Source: an uncultured Clostridia bacterium (GTDB lineage: Bacteria; Bacillota; Clostridia; TANB77; CAG-508). From it: a stretch of DNA of 64,000 bases. Positions 37,407 to 45,115 of the stretch are shown piece after piece. Every line of letters begins with the position of its first letter. The stretch's first letter is position 1. The stretch is taken from assembly GCA_949155365.1 (NCBI GenBank), contig CASCUT010000002.1:46896-110895 (forward strand), given 5' to 3'. Made by a program: the position numbers and the translations under genes. The notes beneath the pieces are model-generated. The model made no database searches and was not told the DNA's origin. It saw nothing but the letters and a program-made list of their open reading frames with translations.

Positions 37407-38213
37407 ATGGGAGAGGTTATCGTTATCACATCTGGAAAAGGTGGAGTTGGAAAGACAACCACAACAGCAAATTTAGGTTCAGCATTAGCATTAAAAGGAA
37501 AAAAAGTAGTATTAATTGATACAGATATTGGACTACGTAACTTAGACGTTGTGATGGGACTAGAAAATAGAATTGTATATGATATCGTTGACGTGGTAGA
37601 AGAAAAATGTAAATTAAGACAAGCACTAATCAAAGACAAACGTTTTAATGAATTATTCTTACTTCCAGCAGCGCAAACAAGAGATAAAAGTGCAGTAAAT
37701 GAAGAACAAATGAAAGAATTAACCAATAAACTAAAAGAAGAATTTGATTATATTTTAATCGACTGTCCAGCAGGAATTGAACAAGGGTTCAAAAATGCGA
37801 TAGCAGGTGCAGATAGAGCAGTTGTTGTAACTACTGCAGAAATTTCAGCCATTCGTGACGCAGATAGAATTATTGGATTACTAGAATCTTCTGAAATAAA
37901 AAATCCAGAACTAGTCATCAATCGTTTAATAAATAGAATAAGACCCAACATGGTAAAAAAAGGTGAAATGATGGATGTAGAAGATATTGTAGACTTACTA
38001 TCCATCGATTTAATCGGAGTTGTACCAGACGACGAATATATCATTACCCAAACGAATAAAGGAGAGCCAGTTGTATCGAACCACAAAGCTCCTTCAGGAA
38101 AAGCATATACAGAAATTGCAAGAAGAATTTTAGGAGAAAATATAGAGGTTTCAGTTCCAGGCAGAGAAAAGGGATTTTTTGCCAAACTAAAAAATATGTT
38201 CTCAAAAAAATAG
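37407..38213 (+). CDS. minD: Septum site-determining ATPase MinD
   Basis: The protein has 268 residues. It has the deviant Walker A SGKGGVGKTTTTANLG (residues about 9-24), 'VVLIDTDIGLRNLDVVMGLENR', 'YILIDCPAGIEQGF', and a C-terminal amphipathic membrane-targeting helix (GFFAKLKNMFSKK). MinD dimerises with ATP at the membrane and positions division inhibition. RBS CAAGGAGG. It heads minD-minE-rodA; minC is not next to it. Confidence 0.97.
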   Translation: MGEVIVITSGKGGVGKTTTTANLGSALALKGKKVVLIDTDIGLRNLDVVMGLENRIVYDIVDVVEEKCKLRQALIKDKRFNELFLLPAAQTRDKSAVNEEQMKELTNKLKEEFDYILIDCPAGIEQGFKNAIAGADRAVVVTTAEISAIRDADRIIGLLESSEIKNPELVINRLINRIRPNMVKKGEMMDVEDIVDLLSIDLIGVVPDDEYIITQTNKGEPVVSNHKAPSGKAYTEIARRILGENIEVSVPGREKGFFAKLKNMFSKK

Positions 38214-38240
38214 ACAAAATAGAGTAACGGAGGAAATAGG

Positions 38241-38774
38241 ATGTTCGATCATATTATAAATTTTTTTAAGAAATTTTCAAAAGAAGAAAAAGATTCAAAA
38301 GACACAGCAAAAGAAAGATTACAATTGGTTCTAATGCAAGATAGAGCCAATGTATCGGCAGACTTCATGGAATTAATGAAACAAGAAATCATTGAAGTTA
38401 TCAAAAAATATATTGATGTAGATGAGAATTCCATTGATGTAAAACTTACTAACAAAGTAAATAGCGATGGAACAACAGGAGCTCCAATGCTATATGCTAA
38501 TATTCCAATTCTAAATGTAAAAGATGATACCAAACAAATCAATACCGATAAAACAGAAAACGAACCAAAACAAGAAAATACTACTTCAAATGAAAAGAAA
38601 GAAAGCAAAAACGAAGAAATAGAAGAACCTAAAAAAGAAGTACAAAACAAAGAAACCACAGACCAAAAAGAAGAAGTAGAAGAAAAAATCGAAAAAGAAC
38701 CAATAACAGGGAACGAACCAAAACAAGAAGAAATAGAAGTAGAAAAAAAGGAAAAAGAAGAGGAAGAAAAGTAA
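38241..38774 (+). CDS. minE: MinE with long charged C-terminal extension
   Basis: The protein has 177 residues, about twice the usual MinE length. Residues 1-90 are a normal MinE: amphipathic N-terminus (FDHIINFFKKF), anti-MinCD strand 'AKERLQLVLMQDRANVSADFMELMKQEIIEVIKKYIDVDENSIDVKL', and 'APMLYANIPIL'. Residues about 93-177 are a low-complexity Glu/Lys/Asn/Thr tail with three 'NEPKQE' type units, likely disordered. It follows minD by 27 bases with RBS CGGAGG. MinE stimulates MinD ATPase and drives pole-to-pole oscillation. Confidence 0.93.
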   Translation: MFDHIINFFKKFSKEEKDSKDTAKERLQLVLMQDRANVSADFMELMKQEIIEVIKKYIDVDENSIDVKLTNKVNSDGTTGAPMLYANIPILNVKDDTKQINTDKTENEPKQENTTSNEKKESKNEEIEEPKKEVQNKETTDQKEEVEEKIEKEPITGNEPKQEEIEVEKKEKEEEEK

Positions 38775-38801
38775 AAATTCAAATCAAGTAGAGGTTAAAG
38801 A

Positions 38802-39908
38802 ATGAAAAAAAGAATCTTAAAAAATATAGAATGGGGAATTCTAATTTGTGTCATTCTACTAATTACCATAGGAATAATTGCCTTATATTCTGCTACCAAA
38901 GAGGCAAATGGAGAAGAATTAAAAAAGCAAATCATATGGCTCATCATTAGTATTCCCGTAATGATTCTTGTGATATGTATTAATTATGAGGTGATTGCAA
39001 AAATATCACCAATTTTTTATGGAATCTTTCTAATATTACTAGTAGCCGTACTATTTACCGAATCGGTCAATGGTGCAACAAGTTGGTTTGAAATAGGAAT
39101 ATTCTCATTCCAACCATCAGAGTTTGCTAAAATATTTGTTATCCTACTATACTCACTTGTCATTACCAAAATACAAGAAAGAGGAAGAGATGAAATTAGT
39201 AAACCAACTAAGCTACTACTATCCTTGCTAGTCATAGCAGTTCCAGTCGTACTAATTATAAAACAGCCAGACTATGGAACCGCATTAGCCTTTCTAGTAG
39301 CAACCGTCTTCATCTTATTTACAGCAGGCATCAAAAAAAGATACATTTTTGGGTCTATCCTACTAGTAGCAATTGCACTACCACTACTATACTTTTTCAT
39401 TTTGCCAGAACATGCTAGAACAAGAATTGACGTCTTTCTAAACCCAAACTTAGACCCAAGAGGAGCAGGCTATAACGTCATCCAGTCCAAGTTAGCAGTA
39501 GGTTCAGGAAAACTATTAGGAATGGGACTATTAAAAGGAAATCAAACACAACTAGGATTCCTATATCCCAAAACCACCGACTTCATCTTCTCTGTCATAG
39601 GAGAAGAAATGGGATTCTTAGTAACTGCAGGAATTGTACTAATCTATGTTATCCTAATTACAAAAGCAATCTACGTTGCCAAAACAGCAAAAGACGACCT
39701 AGGTTCATACATTGCCATGGGAATCGCTGGAATCTTCCTATTTCACATGCTAGAAAATATTGGAATGACCATTGGTCTATTACCAATTACAGGAGTTCCA
39801 CTACCATTCGTAAGCTACGGAGGAAGTTCCCTTCTAACCAATCTAATCTTAATAGCCCTACTACTAAATATCAGTGGAAGAAGACAAAAAGCCATTTTCA
39901 TAGAATAA
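38802..39908 (+). CDS. rodA: RodA/FtsW-family peptidoglycan glycosyltransferase
   Basis: This 368-residue SEDS protein has ten predicted membrane segments. Motifs are 'GATSWFEIGIFSFQPSEFAKI', 'KQPDYGTALAF', 'DPRGAGYNVIQSKLAVGSGKLLGMGLLKG', 'FIFSVIGEEMGF' and 'GLLPITGVPLPFVSYGGSS'. SEDS proteins polymerise lipid II; linkage to minDE and the sequence favour RodA over FtsW. RBS AGAGG. The 3' portion is richer in ATC and ACC codons than the 5' portion. An A-rich spacer and an R4 element follow. Confidence 0.93.
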   Translation: MKKRILKNIEWGILICVILLITIGIIALYSATKEANGEELKKQIIWLIISIPVMILVICINYEVIAKISPIFYGIFLILLVAVLFTESVNGATSWFEIGIFSFQPSEFAKIFVILLYSLVITKIQERGRDEISKPTKLLLSLLVIAVPVVLIIKQPDYGTALAFLVATVFILFTAGIKKRYIFGSILLVAIALPLLYFFILPEHARTRIDVFLNPNLDPRGAGYNVIQSKLAVGSGKLLGMGLLKGNQTQLGFLYPKTTDFIFSVIGEEMGFLVTAGIVLIYVILITKAIYVAKTAKDDLGSYIAMGIAGIFLFHMLENIGMTIGLLPITGVPLPFVSYGGSSLLTNLILIALLLNISGRRQKAIFIE

Positions 39909-40160
39909 GAAATAAAAGCATACAAAAAGATAAATAGAAAGAAAGCAAAATAATAAGACAATAATAAAGGATAATAATAAAAGGTAATAATAAGATAATA
40001 AGAGAATAATAAAAAATAATAATGTAACATGTAAAAATAAAATAAAAAAATAATCAAAACCAAGAAAGAGAAGAATACCCAAACTTAAGCCAAGACTCTA
40101 AAAAGAAAAAACAAGAAAAAAACAAGCAAACAACAAAAAAGAAAAAACAAAACCAAAATA
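39909..40160. other. A-rich, gene-free spacer after rodA
   Basis: The stretch is extremely purine/A-rich on the plus strand, with many AATAATAA and AAGAAAA runs. I see no promoter, hairpin or coding sequence. It leads into the R4 element. Confidence 0.5.
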
Positions 40161-40369
40161 GTAGAGAAACCTTTTGAAAGGATGGAAATGATGATTTAAG
40201 GAATGACGAATGCGATTGGAAGGCTTGTAGCAATTCTTAAAGAAAAGGCAATGAGGAAGCGCATCGCGAGAGGCTCGTTGCCTTTTCTTTAAGAATTGCT
40301 ACAAGCCTGAAGTGAAGCCGAGGAATGGAATAAATCATCATTTTTATCCTTTCAAAAGGTGGCCTCCCT
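40161..40369. repeat. R4 long palindromic element, copy 1
   Basis: An outer stem of 30 bp (40169-40198 with 40331-40360, including two G-U type pairs) starts ACCTTTTGAAAGGAT. A perfect 31-bp inner hairpin (40221-40251 with 40278-40308) encloses a loop containing CGCATCGCG. Conserved GTAGAG precedes and GGCCTCCCT follows. Copy 2 is at 42.7 kb. It could be a structured RNA, a MITE or a REP-type element; no ORF in it is credible. Confidence 0.85.
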
Positions 40370-40435
40370 CTGTGCAAAACAAAAAACAAACAGACAAAAA
40401 AACAAAAAACAAAAAAGAAAACGAGGAAAAAACAA

Positions 40436-41414
40436 ATGTACCTAAACCAACTAAAAATAGGAAACATAACCCTACCAAACAACATCATCCTAGCACCCAT
40501 GGCAGGAATTACTGACCGAGCCTTTCGAAAAACCTGCAAACAATATGGTGTAGGTCTAGTCTGTACCGAAATGGTAAGTAGCAAAGGACTATACTACAAA
40601 GACGAAAAAACAAAACAAATCTTAAACACCCAAGGAGAACAAAGACCAATTTCAATGCAAATATTTGGAAGTGACATAGAAACTATGGGATACTCTGCCA
40701 AATACGTTTCAGAATTAGCAGATATCATAGACATCAATATGGGATGTCCTGCTCCAAAAGTAGTAAAAAATGGAGACGGTAGTAAACTTCTGTTAAACTT
40801 AGATTTAGTAGAAGAAATCGTAAGGGAAGTAGTACAAAACTCGAAAGTTCCCGTCAGTGTTAAAATAAGAAAAGGCTGGGATGATGAAAACATCGTTGCA
40901 GTAGAAGTAGCAAAGCGAATAGAAAAAGCAGGAGCAAGTAGTATCACCATTCATGGAAGAACAAGGCAAGAATTCTACTCACGGAAAAGCAGACTGGGAT
41001 ATCATCAAACAAGTAAAACAAAACGTATCCATTCCCGTCATAGGAAACGGAGATATCAAAACAAAAGAAGATGCAAAAAACATGTTTGAACAAACTGGAG
41101 TAGATGGCATCATGATAGGAAGAGCCACATTAGGCAATCCATGGATTTTCGAAGAAATCATTTCCTATCTAAAAGGAGAAGAAATAAGACCAATCACACC
41201 AAAAGAAAAACTAGAAACAATATTAAACCATATTGCATGGGAAGTAGAAGAAAAAGGCGAAAACGTAGGAATCAAAGAACTAAGAAAACACATGTCAGCC
41301 TACATAAAAAACATGCCAGATGCCACAACAATGAGAGAAAAAATAAACAAAATCGAAACGAGAAAAGAATTAGAAACAAGCCTAAAAGAATACTTTACAT
41401 CCTCCAGAATATAA
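40436..41414 (+). CDS. dus: tRNA-dihydrouridine synthase, interrupted by a +1 frame break
   Basis: Two overlapping frames together encode one Dus enzyme (FMN-dependent reduction of tRNA uridines). The first (from 40436) has 'ILAPMAGITDRAFR', 'TEMVSSKGLYYK', 'DINMGCPAPKVVKNGDGSKLL' and 'ITIHGRTRQEFYS'. The second continues 'GKADWDIIKQVKQNVSIPVIGNGDI', 'GVDGIMIGRATLGNPWIF'. An extra C at 40982 makes the codon CGG; skipping it gives the family sequence FYSGKADW and 325 residues in total, the normal length. It may be a real frameshift mutation, a sequence error or a recoding event; the same C-before-GG pattern breaks the ATPase gene twice. RBS AGGAAAAA is weak. Confidence 0.88.
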
Positions 41415-41415
41415 T

Positions 41416-41445
41416 AAAAGAGAATAGGAAAATCCTATTCTTTTT
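41416..41445 (+). terminator. dus terminator
   Basis: AGAATAGGA and TCCTATTCT pair around AAA, followed by TTTT. Confidence 0.82.
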
Positions 41446-41534
41446 ATATGGAAAAACAAAAAGAATAGGACAAAATACATTTCCAAAAATTCATAATTGC
41501 TATAAAAACTAGCAAAAAGAGGAGGAGAAAAAGT

Positions 41535-42140
41535 ATGAACCCTAAAAAAATCATTATCATTTTAGGAATTACCATTTTAATCATTGGCATAACAATTTTT
41601 TTCATTTGGAATTATAAAATCGGAAAAAATGGAAACACTATGATTAACAAATCGGAAGAAGAAATAGTAGAAACCATTTTAACTATGAAATCTTATCGTG
41701 CAACACTAAACATTACAGTAGAAACAAACAAAAACAAAACACAATATACAGTAAAACAAAACCTAGAAAACGGAAAAGCCAAACAAGAAGTAATAGAGCC
41801 AGAAAACATAGCAGGAGTTATCACAGAATATGACGGAGAAAAAATAACCATAAAAAACAACAAACTAAACCTAGAAACCACATTTCAAAACTATCAATAT
41901 ATTGTAGAAAATGGATTATGGTTAGACTCCTTTATCGAAACATACCAAAAAAGTGGTAGCACAACAAGAAACGAAACAGAAATTATATTAGAAACAAAAA
42001 AAGAAGATAATCCTTACCAGACTTACCAAGCACTATACATCGATAAAAAAACAGGAAAACCAACCAAAATGATAGTAAAAGACATTAACCAAAAAACGCT
42101 AGTCTACATATTATATACTGAGATAACAATCTCAAAATAA
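41535..42140 (+). CDS. GerS-like membrane-anchored protein (LolA-like fold)
   Basis: The protein has 201 residues. One N-terminal membrane helix (about 4-26) has no lipobox Cys. The rest reads like the LolA-fold GerS / GerS-related proteins: 'EEIVETILTMKSYRATLNITVETNKNKTQY', 'VIEPENIAGVITEYDGEKITIKNNKLNLET', 'LYIDKKTGKPTKMIVKD'. In C. difficile, gerS lies beside alr2 and the mazEF/endoA genes, and the next gene here is mazF, which supports the call. GerS is needed for spore cortex modification and germination. True GerS is a lipoprotein and this one is not. RBS AGGAGGAG. Confidence 0.6.
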   Translation: MNPKKIIIILGITILIIGITIFFIWNYKIGKNGNTMINKSEEEIVETILTMKSYRATLNITVETNKNKTQYTVKQNLENGKAKQEVIEPENIAGVITEYDGEKITIKNNKLNLETTFQNYQYIVENGLWLDSFIETYQKSGSTTRNETEIILETKKEDNPYQTYQALYIDKKTGKPTKMIVKDINQKTLVYILYTEITISK

Positions 42141-42202
42141 ATAGTTAAAAGATAGAAAAAAAGAAACTTTCGATATGGAAAAATAGTAGGAGTGATAAAC
42201 AA

Positions 42203-42553
42203 ATGGTAATAAAAAGAGGAGATATGTTTTATGCAGATTTAAGTCCAGTCGTAGGTTCAGAACAAGGCGGAATAAGGCCAGTCATCATCATACAAAATGA
42301 TATTGGAAACAAACACAGTCCAACCGTTATCGCAGCAGCCATTACCTCACAAACCGGAAAAAACAAGTTACCAACCCATATTGAAATCGCAACAGGAGAT
42401 AGTGGCTTAAAAGCAGATTCCGTCGTACTAACAGAACAAATCAGAACAATCGATAAAAGTAGACTAAAAGAAAAAATCGGACACATCAACGATAATGCCG
42501 TTATGAACAAAATCAACAACGCCTTGGGCGTAAGTTTTGGTTTAGACGAATAA
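42203..42553 (+). CDS. mazF: MazF/PemK-family endoribonuclease (NdoA/EndoA)
   Basis: The protein has 116 residues. '[31 protein letters not shown]', '[19 protein letters not shown]' and '[18 protein letters not shown]' are characteristic of B. subtilis EndoA, which cuts mRNA at UACAU sites. Gly-Ser-Glu-Gln-Gly-Gly and Arg and Thr of the active site are present. No MazE/EndoAI-type antitoxin is encoded upstream; the preceding gene is the GerS-like one. RBS AGGAGTGA. The antitoxin may be elsewhere, as the gene pair can be separated. Confidence 0.93.
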   Translation: MVIKRGDMFYADLSPVVGSEQGGIRPVIIIQNDIGNKHSPTVIAAAITSQTGKNKLPTHIEIATGDSGLKADSVVLTEQIRTIDKSRLKEKIGHINDNAVMNKINNALGVSFGLDE

Positions 42554-42645
42554 CCAAAAAAGCGAAACACAAAATTAATCAAAAAACAAAAGAAGAAAAG
42601 AAAAAAGGAAAACAAAAAGAAAAAAGAAGAAAAAAAACAAAAAAA

Positions 42646-42851
42646 GTAGAGTAAGCTTTGAAAAGGATGAAACTATCATTTATGCAATGACGAATGCGAT
42701 TGAAAGGCTTGTAGCAATTCTTAAAGAAAAGGCAATGAGGAAGCGCATCGCGAGAGGCTCGTTGCCTTTTCTTTTAGAATTGGTAAAGCCTGTAATGAAG
42801 CCGAGGAATGGAATAAATGATAGTTTCATCCTTTTCAAAGCTGGCCTCCCT
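42646..42851. repeat. R4 long palindromic element, copy 2
   Basis: The outer stem is a perfect 29 bp (42654-42682 with 42814-42842) starting AGCTTTGAAAAGGAT, with a different sequence from copy 1. The central portion (GCTTGTAGCAATTC to the CGCATCGCG loop) is identical to copy 1 on the 5' side, while the 3' arm of the inner hairpin has several changes. GTAGAG and GGCCTCCCT flank it as in copy 1. Confidence 0.85.
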
Positions 42852-42859
42852 TCACCGAA

Positions 42860-42898
42860 AACCACAAAAAAAAGAACAATAGAGCAAAAAACTCTATC
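42860..42898 (-). terminator. Terminator of the HD-GYP gene
   Basis: Minus strand: ATAGAG and CTCTAT around a 7-base loop, then GTTCTTTTTTTT. Confidence 0.7.
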
Positions 42899-42925
42899 AT
42901 TCCTATACCAAACTCCAAACAACAA

Positions 42926-43873
42926 TCAAACACGTAACTTCTTAATAATCTTAATCTCCTGTTGTAACTTTTCCCTAATATCCTGCCTAAGAATAACCGC
43001 CTCTCGATACTCCGCTAAAACCTGCTCATAATTATCAAACGTCTCACCTTGCGAAAAAAGCATTCTCATCCCTTCCTGATAATAATCCTGTTCCTTTTCC
43101 TTTTTAGCCTTCTTTCGTTTCATATCATACTTTTCAATCTTCTCCAAACGTTTAATCTGGTCATTCAAAAAATCAATATACTCCATCACACAACTAATCT
43201 CATATAATGTATCATCAATTACAACCTTAAACAAAGCTTTTAACGCTTTAGCATTAATCTTCCCAACCTTATAATTCTCCTTCAAAGCATCCAAAGCCAC
43301 AGTTTTTAAATAATCGGCTGGTCGAGCATCCTTAATCAATTCCTTTAACGTCTCCGAAATATTAACATGAGTCGTATATTGCCTTTTCGTAACAATGGCA
43401 TCATATTCATCCGCAACACGGATAATCTGTGCAACATAAGGAATATCCTTTTTTGTCAAGCCACTAGGATAACCACTTCCATTCAAAGCCTCATGATGAT
43501 ACAAAGGACCATTCGCATAAGGACGTAACTTTAAATCCTTCATACACATTTCATAACCAAGCGTAGTATGCTTTTTCATAATCTCATACTCTTCAGGAGT
43601 TAATTGATCTGGCTTATTCAAAATCTCTGTTGGAATAAACAACTTCCCAATATCATGTAAATAAGCACAAATCGTAGCATGAATCGTAAACACCTTTTTA
43701 CAATGCAAATACTCACAAATACGACATACCAAATTCGCCACATTTTCACTATGCCTTCTAGTAAATACATCTAAACGGTCTAACATAGATAGCTGATATT
43801 TCATAATAGCATCTAAGTTATAAGACTTTAAATTCGTAGAACTATAAAAATCTATTTTCTCATTTTTCATCAA
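42926..43873 (-). CDS. HD-GYP domain protein
   Basis: The protein has 315 residues. After a short N-terminal segment, residues about 30-190 form an HD-GYP domain: 'RRHSENVANLVCRICEYL', 'YLHDIGKLFIPTEILNKPDQLTPEEYEIMKKHT', 'HHEALNGSGYPSGL' and 'IIRVADEYDAIVTKRQY'. HD-GYP proteins usually degrade cyclic-di-GMP. The remaining part (about 220-315) is a long charged helix that may be a coiled coil. There is no receiver or membrane domain. It is single-gene, with promoter TTGCAA-17-TATGAT at 43902-43930. Confidence 0.93.
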   Translation of the reverse strand: MMKNEKIDFYSSTNLKSYNLDAIMKYQLSMLDRLDVFTRRHSENVANLVCRICEYLHCKKVFTIHATICAYLHDIGKLFIPTEILNKPDQLTPEEYEIMKKHTTLGYEMCMKDLKLRPYANGPLYHHEALNGSGYPSGLTKKDIPYVAQIIRVADEYDAIVTKRQYTTHVNISETLKELIKDARPADYLKTVALDALKENYKVGKINAKALKALFKVVIDDTLYEISCVMEYIDFLNDQIKRLEKIEKYDMKRKKAKKEKEQDYYQEGMRMLFSQGETFDNYEQVLAEYREAVILRQDIREKLQQEIKIIKKLRV

Positions 43874-43901
43874 TCATAATCCCTTTCTTTTGTATAATTT
43901 C

Positions 43902-43930
43902 ATCATAGCATACCATCCAAAAGATTGCAA
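43902..43930 (-). promoter_or_regulatory. Promoter of the HD-GYP gene
   Basis: On the minus strand: TTGCAA, 17 bases, TATGAT. It starts 24 bases from the divergent promoter at 43954. Confidence 0.75.
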
Positions 43931-43953
43931 TAAGATTTCATCAAAATGCTTGA

Positions 43954-43982
43954 TTGCAAATGAGGTAAAAGAGTGGTATAAT
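43954..43982 (+). promoter_or_regulatory. Promoter of the atypical secreted protein
   Basis: TTGCAA, 17 bases, TATAAT, about 80 bases before the ATG. Confidence 0.8.
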
Positions 43983-44061
43983 AAAAATAGAAACTTTTTC
44001 ACTCCGTTTTCCATCAGGAGTAAAACCAGAAAATAAAAAAACTTTTTTAGGAGGAAAAAAC

Positions 44062-44916
44062 ATGAGAAGACTTACCACATTATTAGTAGCAGTAGCACTT
44101 TTTATCGGGAGTTTGCTTGGAAACCAGATGACAGTTCGGGCGGAAGAAACAAAAAAAGAAGAAATATCCGTTGAAGACAAGCTGGCTTATTATGCAAGTT
44201 TGCAGAAACAATCGTCTATGGAGGAAAATACGAAGCCTGCTTATGAACTTTGTTATTTAGCAAGTAGCTGGGAGGAATACAAAATTGCATTTGAACAGTT
44301 CGAGCCAGAGAGAGATGACACCACAGGACGTGTTCTGAAAAAATTACCGGAAAATTTAGAAGGATTATCTACCTTTTCCGCATGTGGCGTTGCGATAGAA
44401 GATGAGGATGCAGACGAGCTGAAAGAAGCCATAGAACATGCCGTTTCTCTTTATAATCAGCAGGGAATCTTAACTTTTTCTGTTTCAAAGAGAGAGATAG
44501 AAGGTCCCAATGATGGTATTTCCATTACAGCAAACAAAGAAAAATTAACACATTTGGGAAATGTAGTATTAAGCGCTAAAGTACCATACTACAAAGATAT
44601 AGATGACTGTAGAAAACAGAAAAATGCGTATTATCATCAAAAACAAATCTTATGTTACACTTGTAAGGTAGCGTATTGGAACCCAGATGGAACGTTAGAA
44701 AAAGTAGATGAAATACCGTTTGCGAAACTGGCAACCTTAAAAGACACCGAAAAGAAGCAAATTGATACTGAATTTGATGGTATCACAATAGTTCTTCTCT
44801 GCACAACAGATGAAATACTCGGCTGGGCAAATATAGAAGAATTATATCAATATGAAGATGCCTATGGTAACATGGAATTTTACAAGCCAGAGTTTATCAA
44901 ATATTACGAAGAATAA
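44062..44916 (+). CDS. Secreted protein of unknown family, atypical composition
   Basis: The protein has 284 residues. A signal peptide (1-27, ending VRA) is followed by 257 soluble residues with no domain I recognise. The sequence is acidic and has four Cys spread over the chain ('YELCYLAS', 'FSACGV', 'DDCRK', 'ILCYTCKV', 'LLCTT'), so a disulfide is possible. Codon use differs from the neighbours: CTG, CAG, GCC, CCG and one CGG appear, where conserved genes use TTA, CAA, GCA and AGA. RBS AGGAGG. Both the gene and its GC-rich terminator look imported from a less AT-rich relative. Confidence 0.65.
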   Translation: MRRLTTLLVAVALFIGSLLGNQMTVRAEETKKEEISVEDKLAYYASLQKQSSMEENTKPAYELCYLASSWEEYKIAFEQFEPERDDTTGRVLKKLPENLEGLSTFSACGVAIEDEDADELKEAIEHAVSLYNQQGILTFSVSKREIEGPNDGISITANKEKLTHLGNVVLSAKVPYYKDIDDCRKQKNAYYHQKQILCYTCKVAYWNPDGTLEKVDEIPFAKLATLKDTEKKQIDTEFDGITIVLLCTTDEILGWANIEELYQYEDAYGNMEFYKPEFIKYYEE

Positions 44917-44955
44917 GGAAACAAAAGGAGAAATATGGCTAAGTAGAAACAAAGT

Positions 44956-44989
44956 AAAGAGCCCTGACAATACAGTCAGGGCTCTTTTC
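44956..44989 (+). terminator. GC-rich terminator after the secreted protein
   Basis: GAGCCCTGAC and GTCAGGGCTC pair around a six-base loop, then TTTT. The stem is far more GC-rich than other terminators here. Confidence 0.88.
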
Positions 44990-45030
44990 AGTCCAAAGAA
45001 ATAATAGTAGGGTGCTTTTCTAGGAGTACC

Positions 45031-45059
45031 TTGACTTTTTCGAGTATAACCGATATAAT
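45031..45059 (+). promoter_or_regulatory. smc promoter
   Basis: TTGACT, 17 bases, TATAAT, about 55 bases upstream of smc. Confidence 0.82.
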
Positions 45060-45115
45060 TTGTAGGAAATTAGCGAAAAACAGAAATATAGATAAAATAA
45101 AAAGGTGGAACTAAC

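Noticed and set aside
40237..40584. Minus-strand ORF of 115 codons across R4 copy 1 (also 42687-43031 plus across copy 2)
   Set aside because: Both ORFs arise from the palindrome, which codes 'LVAILKEKA' on either strand, and they run into dus or the HD-GYP gene on the opposite strand. No RBS.
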